A stretch of 52,445 bases of DNA from DATKCN01 sp035513175 (GCA_035513175.1 DATKCN010000214.1:1-52445), one strand, 5' to 3'; counted from the stretch's first letter, positions 24,979 through 34,115 are shown. Made by a program: numbers and translations. The notes: generated by a model not told the origin, from the letters alone.

Positions 24979-26928
24979 ATGGCACACCAGCGACTCGAAC
25001 ACCTCCTGGCGGACATCCAGGGGCAACGGCTCACGCGGCGCGACGCGCTGAAGCGGGCCACGGCGTTGGGGCTCAGCGCGCCCGTCATAGCCGGGCTGCT
25101 GGCAGCCTGTGGAGGCGACGATCCGACTTCGACGTCACAACCAGCGCCTGCCAGCCCGGCGCCTGGGCAGGAGCCAACCGCCACGACCGCGGCGCCCGCC
25201 ACGCCGGCGCCTGGGGATCCAACCAGCACCACGGCCCCCGCTCCGACTTCCCCGCCGGCAGCCACGGCCACCCAGCCCGCCGCGGCGACCGCCACGCCGG
25301 AAGCCACGCGCGGCGGCGACGGCCTGCTGCGCATCCTGTGGTGGCAGGCGCCTACCGTGCTGAACGGGCATCTGTCCGTGGCCGGCAAGGACATCGGGGC
25401 TATCCACATCTGCATGGAGCCGCTGGCGTACTTCAATTCCGACGGCACGCTGACGCCGGTGCTGGCCGCCGAGGTCCCCAGTGTCGAGAACGGCGGAGTC
25501 GCCGAGGACCTCACCAGCGTTACCTGGAAGCTGCGGGAAGGCGTGAAGTGGCACGACGGCGAGGACTTCACCGCCGATGACGTCGCCTTCACCTTCCGCT
25601 ACCTGAGCGACCCTGAGACGAACGCCACGACGCTGGGCTTTTACAGCGCCGTCGAATCGGTCGACATCATCGACGACTACACGGTGCAGGTGAACTTCAC
25701 CAACCCGGTCGCCGCCTGGTTCAACCCGTTCGTCGGCAACTCGGGCACCATCCTGCCGGAGCACTTGCTGGCGGACGCAGTCGGCGAGGATGCCGTCCAC
25801 GCGCCGTTCAACCTGGCGCCAATCGGAACCGGGCCCTTCAGAGTGATCGAGTTCCGCCCCGGCGACGTCGTCATCTACGAGGCGTTCGAGGACTACTGGG
25901 ATCCGGGAAAGCCGCACTTCGATCAAGTCGAGCTGAAGGGCGGCGGCGACGCGGCCAGCGCGGCCCGCGCGGTCCTGCAATCGGGCGAGGCTGACTGGGC
26001 CTGGAACCTGCAGGTCGAGGCCCGGCTGCTGGAGGAGATGGAGGCCAGCGGGGACGGCGTGCTCGTCAACTGGCCGGGCGCTGGCACAGAGAAGCTGCTG
26101 CTGAACCATTCCGACCCCGAGACGGAGCTGGACGGCCAGCGTTCGCATCGCGACGTGCCGCACCCGCACTTCCAGGACCTGCGCGTGCGCCAGGCCGTGG
26201 CGCTGGCGATTCCCCGCGACGTCATCGCCGAGGAGCTGTACGGCCCGGCCGGTGTGGCCACCGGATACACGATGAACGAGAGCCAGGAGTACATGCCGCC
26301 CGGCATCACCTGGGAATACGATCTCGATCGTGCTAACGAGCTGCTGGACGAGGCGGGCGCGACGCGCGGCGCCGACGGGATTCGCGAGCTGAACGGCCGC
26401 GCGATGCGCTGGGTGTCGTCGGCCACGATCAACTCCGTGCGCCAGAAGACGCAGGAGATCATGAAGGAGTCATTCGCCGAGCTGGGGATCGACATGGAGA
26501 TTCGCGCCGTCGAAGCCAGCGCCTACTTTGACGCCAGCAACGAGGCGTCCTTCCAGAAGCTGTATTACGACTTCGGCACGGAGCGCAACGCGGCTCAGAT
26601 CTATCCGCTGCTGTGGTACGTCCGCTACCTGTCCGAGGAGCCGACGCGTGACATCGCGCAGGCCGAGAACGGCTGGGCGGGCCGCAATCACCAGCGCTAC
26701 CAGAACGAGGAGTACAACGCACTCTACGCGGCGGCGCGCGCCGAGGTGGTGAAGGAGAACTACGTTCCGATCTTCCAGGACATGCAGCGCCACGTCGTCG
26801 AGAACGTCGCCGACATCGGCGTCGTCTCGAGCAACAACGTGTCGGCGGCGGCGGGCGACCTGACCGGCTACAACCCGGTGTCATTCGTGACGGAGCTACA
26901 AGGCATCAAGGACTGGCGTCGGTCCTAG
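24979..26928 (+). CDS. ABC transporter substrate-binding lipoprotein (SBP_bac_5), 1
   Basis: The 649-residue protein has a twin-arginine-like signal (LTRRDALKRATALGLSAPVI) with lipobox LLAAC and a ~75-residue Thr/Pro/Ala linker. The mature domain is of the peptide/nickel-binding family 5: VTWKLREGVKWHDGEDFTAD, APIGTGPFRVIEFRPGD and FQDLRVRQAVALAIPRDVIA are standard core phrases. It should be anchored outside the membrane and deliver substrate to Dpp-type permeases. GGAGAGG lies seven bases before ATG 24979. It is the first gene behind the palindromic operator and is followed by a strong stem-loop. The ligand is probably a peptide or amide-like compound, given the neighbouring hydrolases. Confidence 0.92.
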   Translation: MAHQRLEHLLADIQGQRLTRRDALKRATALGLSAPVIAGLLAACGGDDPTSTSQPAPASPAPGQEPTATTAAPATPAPGDPTSTTAPAPTSPPAATATQPAAATATPEATRGGDGLLRILWWQAPTVLNGHLSVAGKDIGAIHICMEPLAYFNSDGTLTPVLAAEVPSVENGGVAEDLTSVTWKLREGVKWHDGEDFTADDVAFTFRYLSDPETNATTLGFYSAVESVDIIDDYTVQVNFTNPVAAWFNPFVGNSGTILPEHLLADAVGEDAVHAPFNLAPIGTGPFRVIEFRPGDVVIYEAFEDYWDPGKPHFDQVELKGGGDAASAARAVLQSGEADWAWNLQVEARLLEEMEASGDGVLVNWPGAGTEKLLLNHSDPETELDGQRSHRDVPHPHFQDLRVRQAVALAIPRDVIAEELYGPAGVATGYTMNESQEYMPPGITWEYDLDRANELLDEAGATRGADGIRELNGRAMRWVSSATINSVRQKTQEIMKESFAELGIDMEIRAVEASAYFDASNEASFQKLYYDFGTERNAAQIYPLLWYVRYLSEEPTRDIAQAENGWAGRNHQRYQNEEYNALYAAARAEVVKENYVPIFQDMQRHVVENVADIGVVSSNNVSAAAGDLTGYNPVSFVTELQGIKDWRRS

Positions 26929-26968
26929 CGAGCGACACGCGGGCAACAGACGATATCCACGCCTCACA

Positions 26969-27015
26969 CGCGGCCTTCGAGGGAGAGCACCACACGGCTC
27001 CCCTCGACTGCCGCG
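26969..27015 (+). other. Stem-loop between binding protein 1 and gamma-glutamyltransferase
   Basis: CGCGGC (26969-26974) pairs with 27010-27015, and TCGAGGG (26977-26983) with 27001-27007, with symmetrical CT/CT mismatches between the two helices and a 17-base loop. No T-run follows. Such a structure after a binding-protein gene can protect the upstream message from 3' decay and reduce expression of downstream genes. Confidence 0.6.
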
Positions 27016-27050
27016 AGCGCGGTTCAGCAACCAGGGGAGGGCCCTCTGAC

Positions 27051-28736
27051 GTGTCCAACATGATCGTGTGCCCGGAGCCGCTGGCGGCGCGCGCCGGAGC
27101 GGACATCTTCGCGGCCGGCGGCAACGCGATCGACGCAGCCGTGGCGGCGGCCTTCGCGCAGGGCGTCTCGAATCCCCTGCTGTGCGGCATCGGCGGCACG
27201 GGACTTCTCTATTACTACGACAGCGCGACGCGTCAGACCGTCGCGATGAACGGCGAGGTCAGCATCGGCTCGCGACCCGTCCCAGCGTCGTGGCGGGACG
27301 ATTTCCTCGGGCGGGCCGAGACGATCGGCCGCTACATCCTGCGCGGAGAGGCCAATCAGATCGGCCACCAGTCGATCATGACCCCCGGTTTCGTCAAAGT
27401 CTGCTGGGACGCCTCCCGGCGCTTCGGCAGCGGCAATCTCAGCTGGTCGGACCTGCTCCAACCGGCGATCGAGCTGGCCCGCGACGGGTTCGACGTGTAT
27501 CCTTACATCGCCGCGTTCTGGCTGCCCGGCGTCGCCAGTGACGCGCACGATTCCCGGCCCGGCTACCCTGCCCTCTCACTCAAGCTGAACTATTCCGACG
27601 AGACGCGCTCGATTTACCTGAATCCCGACGGCTCGCCGTTTTCGTCGGGCGACAGGCTCCAGCTGGCTGCGTACGCAAGCACCCTGCAACAGCTCGCCGA
27701 CGCCGGCGGTGACGACTTCTACTCCGGCGACATCGCGCGCGAGGCAACGGCGGACTTCGACGCGCATGATGCGCTGGTGTCCGGCGACGATCTGCGGAAA
27801 TACGCGGTCATCGATCAGTCCGTGCTGCGATCGGACTATCGAGGACACGAGATAACGAGCCCCGGTCCGCCCAGCAGCGGCACGCAGACGATCGAGATGC
27901 TGAATATCCTGAGCCACTTCGACCTCGCGGGTCTCGGTCACAACAGCGTCGAGTACGTCGACCTGCTCGCCCGCGTTCAGCGCGCAAGCTTCAGCGACAA
28001 CGTGACGCTGAAAGGCATGGACTTCGATGAGGGGCAGCGGTTCGCCAGACGCGTGGCGGGCGCCGACCGGGCCGCGTACTGGGCCGGGCGCATCCAGCGT
28101 GGCGACCGGTTGGCAGTGCGTGGCGGCGCCGTCGATCCGGGCACCACGCACGTCACCGTCGTGGACACAGACCGCAACGTCGTCGCCTTCAGCCACTCGA
28201 TCGGCTCACTGGCCGGCTCCGGGGTCGTGACGCCGGGACTCGGCTTCCTCTGGAACAACTTTCTGGGCCACTTCAACCCACATGCGGGCCATCCGGACTC
28301 GATCGTGCCGGGCAAGCGGCTCGGCGGGCTGCTGCCGGTGATCGTGTTCCGGGACGGCGAGCCGTACATCGGGGCCGGCGCGCCGGGCGGAAGCCGCATC
28401 ATCACAGCGGTCACCCAGAGCCTGGTGAACGTAATCGACCATGGCATGAGCATGCAGGAGGCGGTGACCGCGCTCCGCTTCCACAGCGAGGAGGAGCAGC
28501 TCGTCTTCGTAGAGCCAGGCTTTTCCGATGCCGCCATCGATGGCCTGGGACGGCTCGGAAACGACGCGCGACGCAGCACCTACATGTCGCGCGTGCAGGC
28601 CATCCGCATCGCGGGTGACGGATCTCTTGAAGCCGGGGCCGATCCACGTGGCGGCGGGGGCGTCGGCCGCTTCCCGGTCGGCCGGCCCGCTCCGGAGCCG
28701 CATGGCCAGGATGGGGAGGGGGGTCGTCAGGCGTAA
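27051..28736 (+). CDS. Gamma-glutamyltransferase-family N-terminal threonine hydrolase
   Basis: The 561-residue protein matches the GGT family throughout. It begins with the AAGGNAIDAAVAAAFAQGV strand and has GIGGTG in the large subunit. The processing/catalytic site is DPGTTHVTVVD, where Thr365 would become the N terminus of the small subunit. LWNNFLGHFNP, PGKRLGGLLPVIV and GAPGGSRIITAVTQ form the small-subunit core. No signal peptide is seen, so it should work in the cytoplasm, unlike typical secreted GGT. GTG 27051 follows GGGGAGGG at nine bases. The ending is unusually Gly/Pro-rich. Gamma-glutamyl peptide or amide cleavage is the likely reaction; the family also contains cephalosporin acylases. 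Confidence 0.9.
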   Translation: MSNMIVCPEPLAARAGADIFAAGGNAIDAAVAAAFAQGVSNPLLCGIGGTGLLYYYDSATRQTVAMNGEVSIGSRPVPASWRDDFLGRAETIGRYILRGEANQIGHQSIMTPGFVKVCWDASRRFGSGNLSWSDLLQPAIELARDGFDVYPYIAAFWLPGVASDAHDSRPGYPALSLKLNYSDETRSIYLNPDGSPFSSGDRLQLAAYASTLQQLADAGGDDFYSGDIAREATADFDAHDALVSGDDLRKYAVIDQSVLRSDYRGHEITSPGPPSSGTQTIEMLNILSHFDLAGLGHNSVEYVDLLARVQRASFSDNVTLKGMDFDEGQRFARRVAGADRAAYWAGRIQRGDRLAVRGGAVDPGTTHVTVVDTDRNVVAFSHSIGSLAGSGVVTPGLGFLWNNFLGHFNPHAGHPDSIVPGKRLGGLLPVIVFRDGEPYIGAGAPGGSRIITAVTQSLVNVIDHGMSMQEAVTALRFHSEEEQLVFVEPGFSDAAIDGLGRLGNDARRSTYMSRVQAIRIAGDGSLEAGADPRGGGGVGRFPVGRPAPEPHGQDGEGGRQA

Positions 28737-28749
28737 ACGCGTGATGTGC

Positions 28750-28778
28750 TATTGTACCGGCGCTGTTACCGGTAACAG
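28750..28778 (+). promoter_or_regulatory. Internal promoter with 16-base LacI-type operator
   Basis: An extended -10 (TG-C-TATTGT, 28747-28755) is followed at once by the perfect palindrome CTGTTACCGGTAACAG (28763-28778), which would cover the start site. No good -35 is present, consistent with an extended -10 promoter. The half-site CTGTTACCG is identical to that in the 42-base palindrome upstream. The shape resembles operators of the GntR/IdnR branch of the LacI family. Confidence 0.72.
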
Positions 28779-28817
28779 ACAACGAATCGATGAGTGAGCA
28801 GGGGGTGGGCAGGCAAC

Positions 28818-29543
28818 ATGTACATGATGGAAAAGCCGTGGGTCGATTTCGACGCGATTCGCCAGCAAACCGATCTGCTGATCGTGCCGACCGGAGCGGT
28901 CGAGGTCTACGGCCAGCACCTTCCGGCGGGAACCGACACGATCGTCATCACGCACGTCGCGCGGCTGGTTGGCGAGCGGATTGGGGCGCCGGTGCTCCCG
29001 ACGTTGCCGGTCGGCTTCTCCCGCTCACTGGGCGATTTTCCGGGCACGCTCAACATCTCCACCAGGACCTTCATGGCCTACGTCCAGGAGTCGACCGAGA
29101 GCGCCATTGCCTGGGGCTTCAAGCGCGTCCTGTTCCTGAATAGTCACCGAGGCAACGTCGGCCCACTCGGGGAGGTCGCGATGGAACTGCAGGACAAGCA
29201 CGGCGTGCGCTGCGCGCAGGTGTTCTGGTGGGATTACGCGGCCGCGCTGGTCAAGGACATCGTCGACAGCGGCCCGCACGCCAACGGCCACGCGTCGGAA
29301 ATCGGCACGTCGATCATGATGCACCTGGAGCCGGGCTTCGTCGTGCGCGCCCGCATCAGGAACCAAACGCCGACCGACACCGTGCAGTATGCCGACATCA
29401 CCCAGTACAAGGGCATGCGAGCCCGATCCGATTCAGGCGTGATGGGCAACCCGGAGGTCGCGACCGCCGACAAGGGCGCCGAGATGATCAAGCGTGGCGT
29501 CGACCGCATCGTGGCGTTCGTCAAGGACGAGTTCGGCGGCTGA
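28818..29543 (+). CDS. Creatininase-family amidohydrolase 1
   Basis: The 241-residue protein has the creatininase fold pattern. The first metal motif is VPTGAVEVYGQHLPAGTD, with Glu29, His34 and Asp40. The middle motif is LNSHRGNVG (His110), and the last is HASEIGTS (158-165). The usual ExHGxH reads EVYGQH, so the first His (a metal ligand in creatininase) is Tyr31. The family covers creatinine, formamide and peptide-modifying hydrolases (including MftE). ATG 28818 is chosen; ATG 28824 is possible. It is the first gene behind the second operator and precedes an RraA-like gene. The substrate is unknown. Confidence 0.86.
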   Translation: MYMMEKPWVDFDAIRQQTDLLIVPTGAVEVYGQHLPAGTDTIVITHVARLVGERIGAPVLPTLPVGFSRSLGDFPGTLNISTRTFMAYVQESTESAIAWGFKRVLFLNSHRGNVGPLGEVAMELQDKHGVRCAQVFWWDYAAALVKDIVDSGPHANGHASEIGTSIMMHLEPGFVVRARIRNQTPTDTVQYADITQYKGMRARSDSGVMGNPEVATADKGAEMIKRGVDRIVAFVKDEFGG

Positions 29544-29592
29544 ACCGCGCGATCCAATCGCTTCATAGCGCTTCATATCGAAGGGAGTGGCA

Positions 29593-30279
29593 GTGCCACC
29601 AAGGCCAGGATTCACGATCGTCAAGACCGTCGAGCGGGCGGACCCGATGATCGTCGACAGGTTCCGGGGATTGGCCTCCGCGAACATCTCCGATATCCAG
29701 GGCAAGCAGAACACGTTTGACGCGCGCGTCAAGCCAGCCTATCTGCCGATGGCGCACCTGTGCGGGACGGCAATCACCGTCAAAGCGCGGCCCGGCGACA
29801 ACCTGCTGGGGACAAAGGCGATTCACATGGCTCAGCCGGGCGACGTGATCGTGATTGCTGGCGGATTCGACATGAATCTGTCCGTCTGGGGCGGTGTCAT
29901 GAGCGCCATTGCCAGGGCCAAGGGCATTGCCGGCGTCGTGACCGACGGGCTGGTGCGCGATGTAGCCGAGACGCGCCAATCCGGACTGCCGGTCTTCTCG
30001 ATCGGGCTCACCCCTGTCGGTCCAACGAAGGAAGGCGCCGGGCAGATCAACGTTCCGATCTCCTGTGGCGGCGTGATCGTCAACCCCGGTGACATCATCG
30101 TCGGCGACGAGGATGGCGTCGTCGTCGTCCGCAAGGATGAGGCGGCGGCCGTGCTGGAGCGCACGCACGCCCGCATGGAGCTCGAAAGCGCGTGGTTCGC
30201 GCAGATCGCGCGTGGCGAGACGATCCTGGAGGACAGTGACGACTACATGCGCGAGCGCGGCGCGGAGGTCATCGGCTAG
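29593..30279 (+). CDS. RraA/HMG-aldolase-family protein
   Basis: The 228-residue protein is of the RraA fold. Diagnostic stretches are GTAITVKARPGDN, then GVVTDGLVRDVAETRQSGLP with the Asp118/Arg122/Asp123 metal-pyruvate site, then PISCGGVIVNPGDIIVGDED. Keeping the RD pair favours an active 4-hydroxy-4-methyl-2-oxoglutarate/oxaloacetate-type aldolase or decarboxylase over a pure RNase E inhibitor, which is irrelevant here. GTG 29593 has AGGGA six bases upstream; GTG 29587 overlaps that site. Between two creatininase-family genes, it may handle a keto acid released from the imported compound. Confidence 0.87.
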   Translation: MPPRPGFTIVKTVERADPMIVDRFRGLASANISDIQGKQNTFDARVKPAYLPMAHLCGTAITVKARPGDNLLGTKAIHMAQPGDVIVIAGGFDMNLSVWGGVMSAIARAKGIAGVVTDGLVRDVAETRQSGLPVFSIGLTPVGPTKEGAGQINVPISCGGVIVNPGDIIVGDEDGVVVVRKDEAAAVLERTHARMELESAWFAQIARGETILEDSDDYMRERGAEVIG

Positions 30280-30410
30280 CGGCGCGTTGCCGCGCGTCGT
30301 GCGCTGAGCACAAACCCGCGGGCGCGGTCCACGGCGTATGTCATGCAAGCGCGACACGGGCAGGAACCTGACTCACGCCTGTCGTGTGTCGTGTGGGGAA
30401 GGAAGATCAC

Positions 30411-31196
30411 GTGGCGAAGGTCCGGCTGGCGTCCATGACCTGGAAGGAAGCGGAGGAAGCCTATGCAGCGAACCCAGTTATCCTGATCCCGAGTGCCTCG
30501 ATCGAGCAGCACGGCCCTCAGACGCCGGTTGGCGACTTCCGGATCGGCGAGTGGGTCGGCGACCAGGTCGCCCAGCGCACCGGCTCGATCGTCGCGCCCA
30601 TGCTGCCGTATGGCTATTCAGAGGTGTTCAGGCGCTTTCCCGGCACGGTCACGCTGCAGGGCTCCACCGTGCAGGCCGTCATGCACGATGTCGTCGTCAG
30701 CTTCCTGGAGCACGGACTCGATCATCTGGTCTTTCTGTGCGGCCATAACGGGAACATGCCGATGCTGGACCAGGTCGCCAGGCGGGTGCGCGTCGAGCAC
30801 GGCATCCGCATGGGCTGCATCGAGCCGTTCCGGCTGTTTTCCAACGCGACGATGGCGCAAGCCTATGGCAGGCAGGGGGTTGGCATCGGGCACGGGAGCG
30901 ACCCGATCACATCGTTTAACATGCACTTGTTCCCGGACGACGTGCGTCTGGATCTCACCGAGCCGGAAAGCCAGACGGCGTATGATGGACTGACTGTGCG
31001 CGGCACGTCCCAGATCGCGCTTGGAGACGTGACGGGGCACATCTACTTCGACACGAAGGACATCGCGCCGAACGGCGTGCTGGGAGACGTGTCGATCTTC
31101 GACGCGGAGGCCGGCGGCAGGTTGCTGAGTCATATCGTCGAAAAGGGTGTAGAGTTCGTCAACCTGTTCAAAGGTCACGACACACGCATCGCTTAA
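30411..31196 (+). CDS. Creatininase-family amidohydrolase 2
   Basis: This 261-residue relative of 28818-29543 has the first metal motif IPSASIEQHGPQTPVGDFRI, with Glu32, His34 and Asp42. The second His of ExHGxH is Gln37, the opposite loss to paralogue 1. The middle motif is CGHNGN (His112), and the third is GIGHGSDPITS, where the family Glu is Asp164. GTG 30411 follows AAGGA at seven bases; upstream in-frame starts lack a ribosome site. It is followed after 34 bases by the second binding-protein gene. Homo- or hetero-hexamer formation is possible; the substrate is unknown. Confidence 0.84.
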   Translation: MAKVRLASMTWKEAEEAYAANPVILIPSASIEQHGPQTPVGDFRIGEWVGDQVAQRTGSIVAPMLPYGYSEVFRRFPGTVTLQGSTVQAVMHDVVVSFLEHGLDHLVFLCGHNGNMPMLDQVARRVRVEHGIRMGCIEPFRLFSNATMAQAYGRQGVGIGHGSDPITSFNMHLFPDDVRLDLTEPESQTAYDGLTVRGTSQIALGDVTGHIYFDTKDIAPNGVLGDVSIFDAEAGGRLLSHIVEKGVEFVNLFKGHDTRIA

Positions 31197-31230
31197 CATG
31201 AGGCAACCGTTAGATCAGAGGAGGTCGACA

Positions 31231-33066
31231 TTGGACGATTCCTGGCAAGAGCAGGCAATCCTGCGATCCGACAAGCTGGCGGAGCGCGTGCTGCAGTCGC
31301 GCTCGTCGCGCCGCTCGATTCTCCGCCGGGCGGCGGCGCTCGGGCTGAGCGCGCCAATCGTTGGCGGTCTGCTGGCTGCATGCGGCGGCGACGACCCAGC
31401 TGCAACAACCGCGGCCACCACCGCCCCTGGTCCGGATGCCACTGCGACCCCGGTCGTTCCAGGCCCGGACGCGACGGCCACGCCACCCGCTCCCAGCACC
31501 GGCCCGACCGCCACTCCGCCCCCTCCTGGCACGGGGCCGACCGCGACTCCCGCGGCTGAGGCAACCGCGACCGCCGTTGCCGTGGATGACGGCAGAGAAG
31601 AGGGCCGGCCGGGAGGAACGATGTTCTTCGGCCTGCTGCGCGACCCGATCGCGTTCGACCCGCACATCAACTACGGCGCCAGCTCGTCATCGTTGCAGGG
31701 CAACGTCTACGACACGCTGGTCGAGTACGCCGTCGACGGCAGCCTGACCGGCGCGCTCGCCGAGGGTTGGGAAGCCAGCAGCGACGGGCTGGAGTACACG
31801 TTCACGCTGCGGCAGGGCGTGACCTACCACGACGGCGCCACGTTCGAGTCCGAGGATGTGATTGCCACCTTCGACCGGATCATGGACGAGGCGACGGGCG
31901 CCACCCGCCGGCCCCAGCTCTTGAACGTCGCTGCGTACACCGCGGACGACGACTACACCGTCACGCTGAGCATGACCCAGCCGTTTGCGACGCTGCTCGC
32001 GGTGCTGGCGACGCCTGAAACGGTGATCGCCGACAAGGACTGGCTCGAGTCCGGCGTCGACCCGACCCAGAACATGAACGGCACCGGTCCATTCATGCTC
32101 GACGAGTTCGAGCCGAACGTGCGTTTCGTGCTCGTCAAGAATCCGAACTACTGGAAGCCGGGGCTGCCGTACCTAGACCGCATCGAGCAGGTGCCGATCC
32201 CCGACGACGCAGCCCGCGTCAACGCGATCCGCAGCGGCGAGATCAACTTCGTCGAGTACGTGCCGTGGCAGAACATGGCCGAATTGAACGACGACGCCAA
32301 TTACACGCTCTACCAGGGCTTCGACCTGTACAACATCGTGCGGCTCAACCCACAGCGGCCGCCGCTCGACAACAAGCTGGTGCGCCAGGCGCTGAACTTC
32401 GCCATCGACCGCGAGGCCGTGATCGCCGTCGCCTTCGGCGGGCAGGGCGAAGAGATGACCGTCGGGCTGTTCCAAACGGTCTCCCCCTGGTACAACCAGG
32501 AGCTACACGGTCACTGGACCTACGACCCGGATCGCGCCATGGAGCTGCTGGCCGAGGCCGGCGTCGATCCCACCACCGTAACGCTGGACTTCGTGGTCGC
32601 CACGATCAGCGTGCACAGCGACACCGCGCAGGTCGTGGCCCAGTACCTCCAGGAGCTCGGCTTCGGCATCAACATCATCCAGCAGGATGTCCCGGCGCTC
32701 ACCGAACGCCGCACGACTGGCGACTACCAGATGATGCAGGACGGCCTGAGCCTGTCCTATCCTGACCCGGACTCCTACAGCACCTACTTCGCCATCGGTG
32801 GCGCGGCGCACGCGCGCGGCGTCGGCTACGAGAACGAGACGCTCGATGCGCTGCTGGCGCAGGGACGCTCGGAGGTCGACCGGGACGCGCGCCAGGCCAT
32901 CTATCTCGAGTTCGAGCGCGAACTGCTGGAAGACGCGCCATGGATTTTCGTGTTGTTCAGGCCGCAGGCTGAAGCCAGCGTCGTTACGATGAAGGGCTAT
33001 GTCCGCATTCCCGGCATCGGGCTCAACACTGAGGCCTACATGGAGTACGTCTGGATCGACGAGTAG
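31231..33066 (+). CDS. ABC transporter substrate-binding lipoprotein (SBP_bac_5), 2
   Basis: The 611-residue lipoprotein carries SSRRSILRRAAALGLSAP as a twin-arginine-like signal and lipobox LLAAC, then a ~75-residue Pro/Thr/Ala linker. The family 5 binding domain follows: YTFTLRQGVTYHDGATFESE, MNGTGPFMLDEFEPNVRFVL and LDNKLVRQALNFAIDREAVI. I start it at TTG 31231, which has GAGGAGG six bases upstream; ATG 31198 is in frame but without a ribosome site. It has the same design as binding protein 1 but is clearly diverged. It directly precedes the two permease genes and is their likely primary partner. Confidence 0.92.
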   Translation: MDDSWQEQAILRSDKLAERVLQSRSSRRSILRRAAALGLSAPIVGGLLAACGGDDPAATTAATTAPGPDATATPVVPGPDATATPPAPSTGPTATPPPPGTGPTATPAAEATATAVAVDDGREEGRPGGTMFFGLLRDPIAFDPHINYGASSSSLQGNVYDTLVEYAVDGSLTGALAEGWEASSDGLEYTFTLRQGVTYHDGATFESEDVIATFDRIMDEATGATRRPQLLNVAAYTADDDYTVTLSMTQPFATLLAVLATPETVIADKDWLESGVDPTQNMNGTGPFMLDEFEPNVRFVLVKNPNYWKPGLPYLDRIEQVPIPDDAARVNAIRSGEINFVEYVPWQNMAELNDDANYTLYQGFDLYNIVRLNPQRPPLDNKLVRQALNFAIDREAVIAVAFGGQGEEMTVGLFQTVSPWYNQELHGHWTYDPDRAMELLAEAGVDPTTVTLDFVVATISVHSDTAQVVAQYLQELGFGINIIQQDVPALTERRTTGDYQMMQDGLSLSYPDPDSYSTYFAIGGAAHARGVGYENETLDALLAQGRSEVDRDARQAIYLEFERELLEDAPWIFVLFRPQAEASVVTMKGYVRIPGIGLNTEAYMEYVWIDE

Positions 33067-33078
33067 TCCAACGATCTG

Positions 33079-33115
33079 GGCCGGTGGGCATGCCACGGCG
33101 TGGCAGCCCCCGGCC
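33079..33115 (+). other. Strong stem-loop between binding protein 2 and permease
   Basis: Bases 33079-33089 pair with 33106-33115 (one bulged T), and TGCCAC (33091-33096) pairs with GTGGCA (33100-33105) around a GGC loop. This gives about 16 mostly G-C pairs directly after the binding-protein stop. There is no T-run, so it is better explained as an mRNA-stabilising or attenuating element that keeps the binding protein in excess. Confidence 0.7.
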
Positions 33116-33151
33116 ATCATCGTTCGCGTAGCGTGAGAGGGCAAAGCACGG

Positions 33152-34105
33152 GTGGGCGCCTACCTGATACGCCGGACCATCTCCACGATCGTTCTGCTGT
33201 ATCTGATCGTGACGGTAGTCTTCCTGCTGCTCCACCTGTTGCCGGGCGATCCGGCCATGACGATCCTGGGCGGCATCGACGCCAACCCGACCGAGGAGGA
33301 CATCGCCCGCGTCCGGGAACGCCTGGGCCTGGACCGGCCACTCTACGTGCAATACCTGGACTGGATGGGCAGCCTCCTGCGCGGCGACCTCGGCACCTCG
33401 TTCGTCAACAACCGCTCGGTCGCTGACGACCTGTTTACGCGCCTGCCGCGGACGATGATGCTCATCATGCCGGCCGTGATCCTTGCCGTGCTGCTCGGCA
33501 TGCCAATGGGCATCATCGCGGCCAGGTTCCGCAAGTCCCTGGTCGACCCAGGCATCTCGTCGTTCGCGCTCATCGGCTTCTCAGTGCCGGTGTTCGTCAG
33601 CGGACTGCTGCTCGTCTACCTGTTCTCCCTCAAGCTCGGCTGGCTCCCGGCCAACGGCTACGTGTCTCCAGCCGACGACTTCATCGGGTTCCTCAAGCGG
33701 GCGGTCATGCCGATCGTGACGCTGTCGCTGGGCCCGATGGCGATCACGATGCGCATGACCCGCTCGTCGATGCTCGAGCAGATGGGGCTCGACTACGTCA
33801 GAACGGCGCGCGCCAAGGGTCTGACCGAGTTCGCCACCATGTACCGCCACGTGCTGCGCAACGCGCTGCTGCCGGTCGTCACGGTCGTGGCGTTGCAGTT
33901 CGGCGCGATGTTCGCGGGCAGCGTGCTGGTCGAGTTAATCTTCAACTGGCCGGGGGTCAACTCGTACCTGCTCACGTCGATTAGCGTGCGTGACTACCCG
34001 GTCGTGCAGGCGATCGTGCTCGTCATCGCGACCATTTTCGTGCTGATCAACTTTCTGACCGACGTATCGTTCGCGATGTTCGATCCACGCATCCGACACG
34101 ACTGA
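33152..34105 (+). CDS. Dpp/Opp-type ABC permease B
   Basis: This is a 317-residue permease with six membrane segments, beginning with the DppB-type start MGAYLIRRTISTIVLLYLIV and LLHLLPGDPAM. ARVRERLGLDRPLYVQYLDW and LRGDLGTSFVNNRSVADDLF are conserved in the outer domain. The cytoplasmic EAA loop LDYVRTARAKGLTEFATMYR contacts the ATPase. The start is GTG 33152. It ends ten bases before the partner permease. ATPase genes (DppD/DppF type) are not in this window, so the complex must borrow them from elsewhere. Confidence 0.93.
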   Translation: MGAYLIRRTISTIVLLYLIVTVVFLLLHLLPGDPAMTILGGIDANPTEEDIARVRERLGLDRPLYVQYLDWMGSLLRGDLGTSFVNNRSVADDLFTRLPRTMMLIMPAVILAVLLGMPMGIIAARFRKSLVDPGISSFALIGFSVPVFVSGLLLVYLFSLKLGWLPANGYVSPADDFIGFLKRAVMPIVTLSLGPMAITMRMTRSSMLEQMGLDYVRTARAKGLTEFATMYRHVLRNALLPVVTVVALQFGAMFAGSVLVELIFNWPGVNSYLLTSISVRDYPVVQAIVLVIATIFVLINFLTDVSFAMFDPRIRHD

Positions 34106-34115
34106 GAGGAATCGA

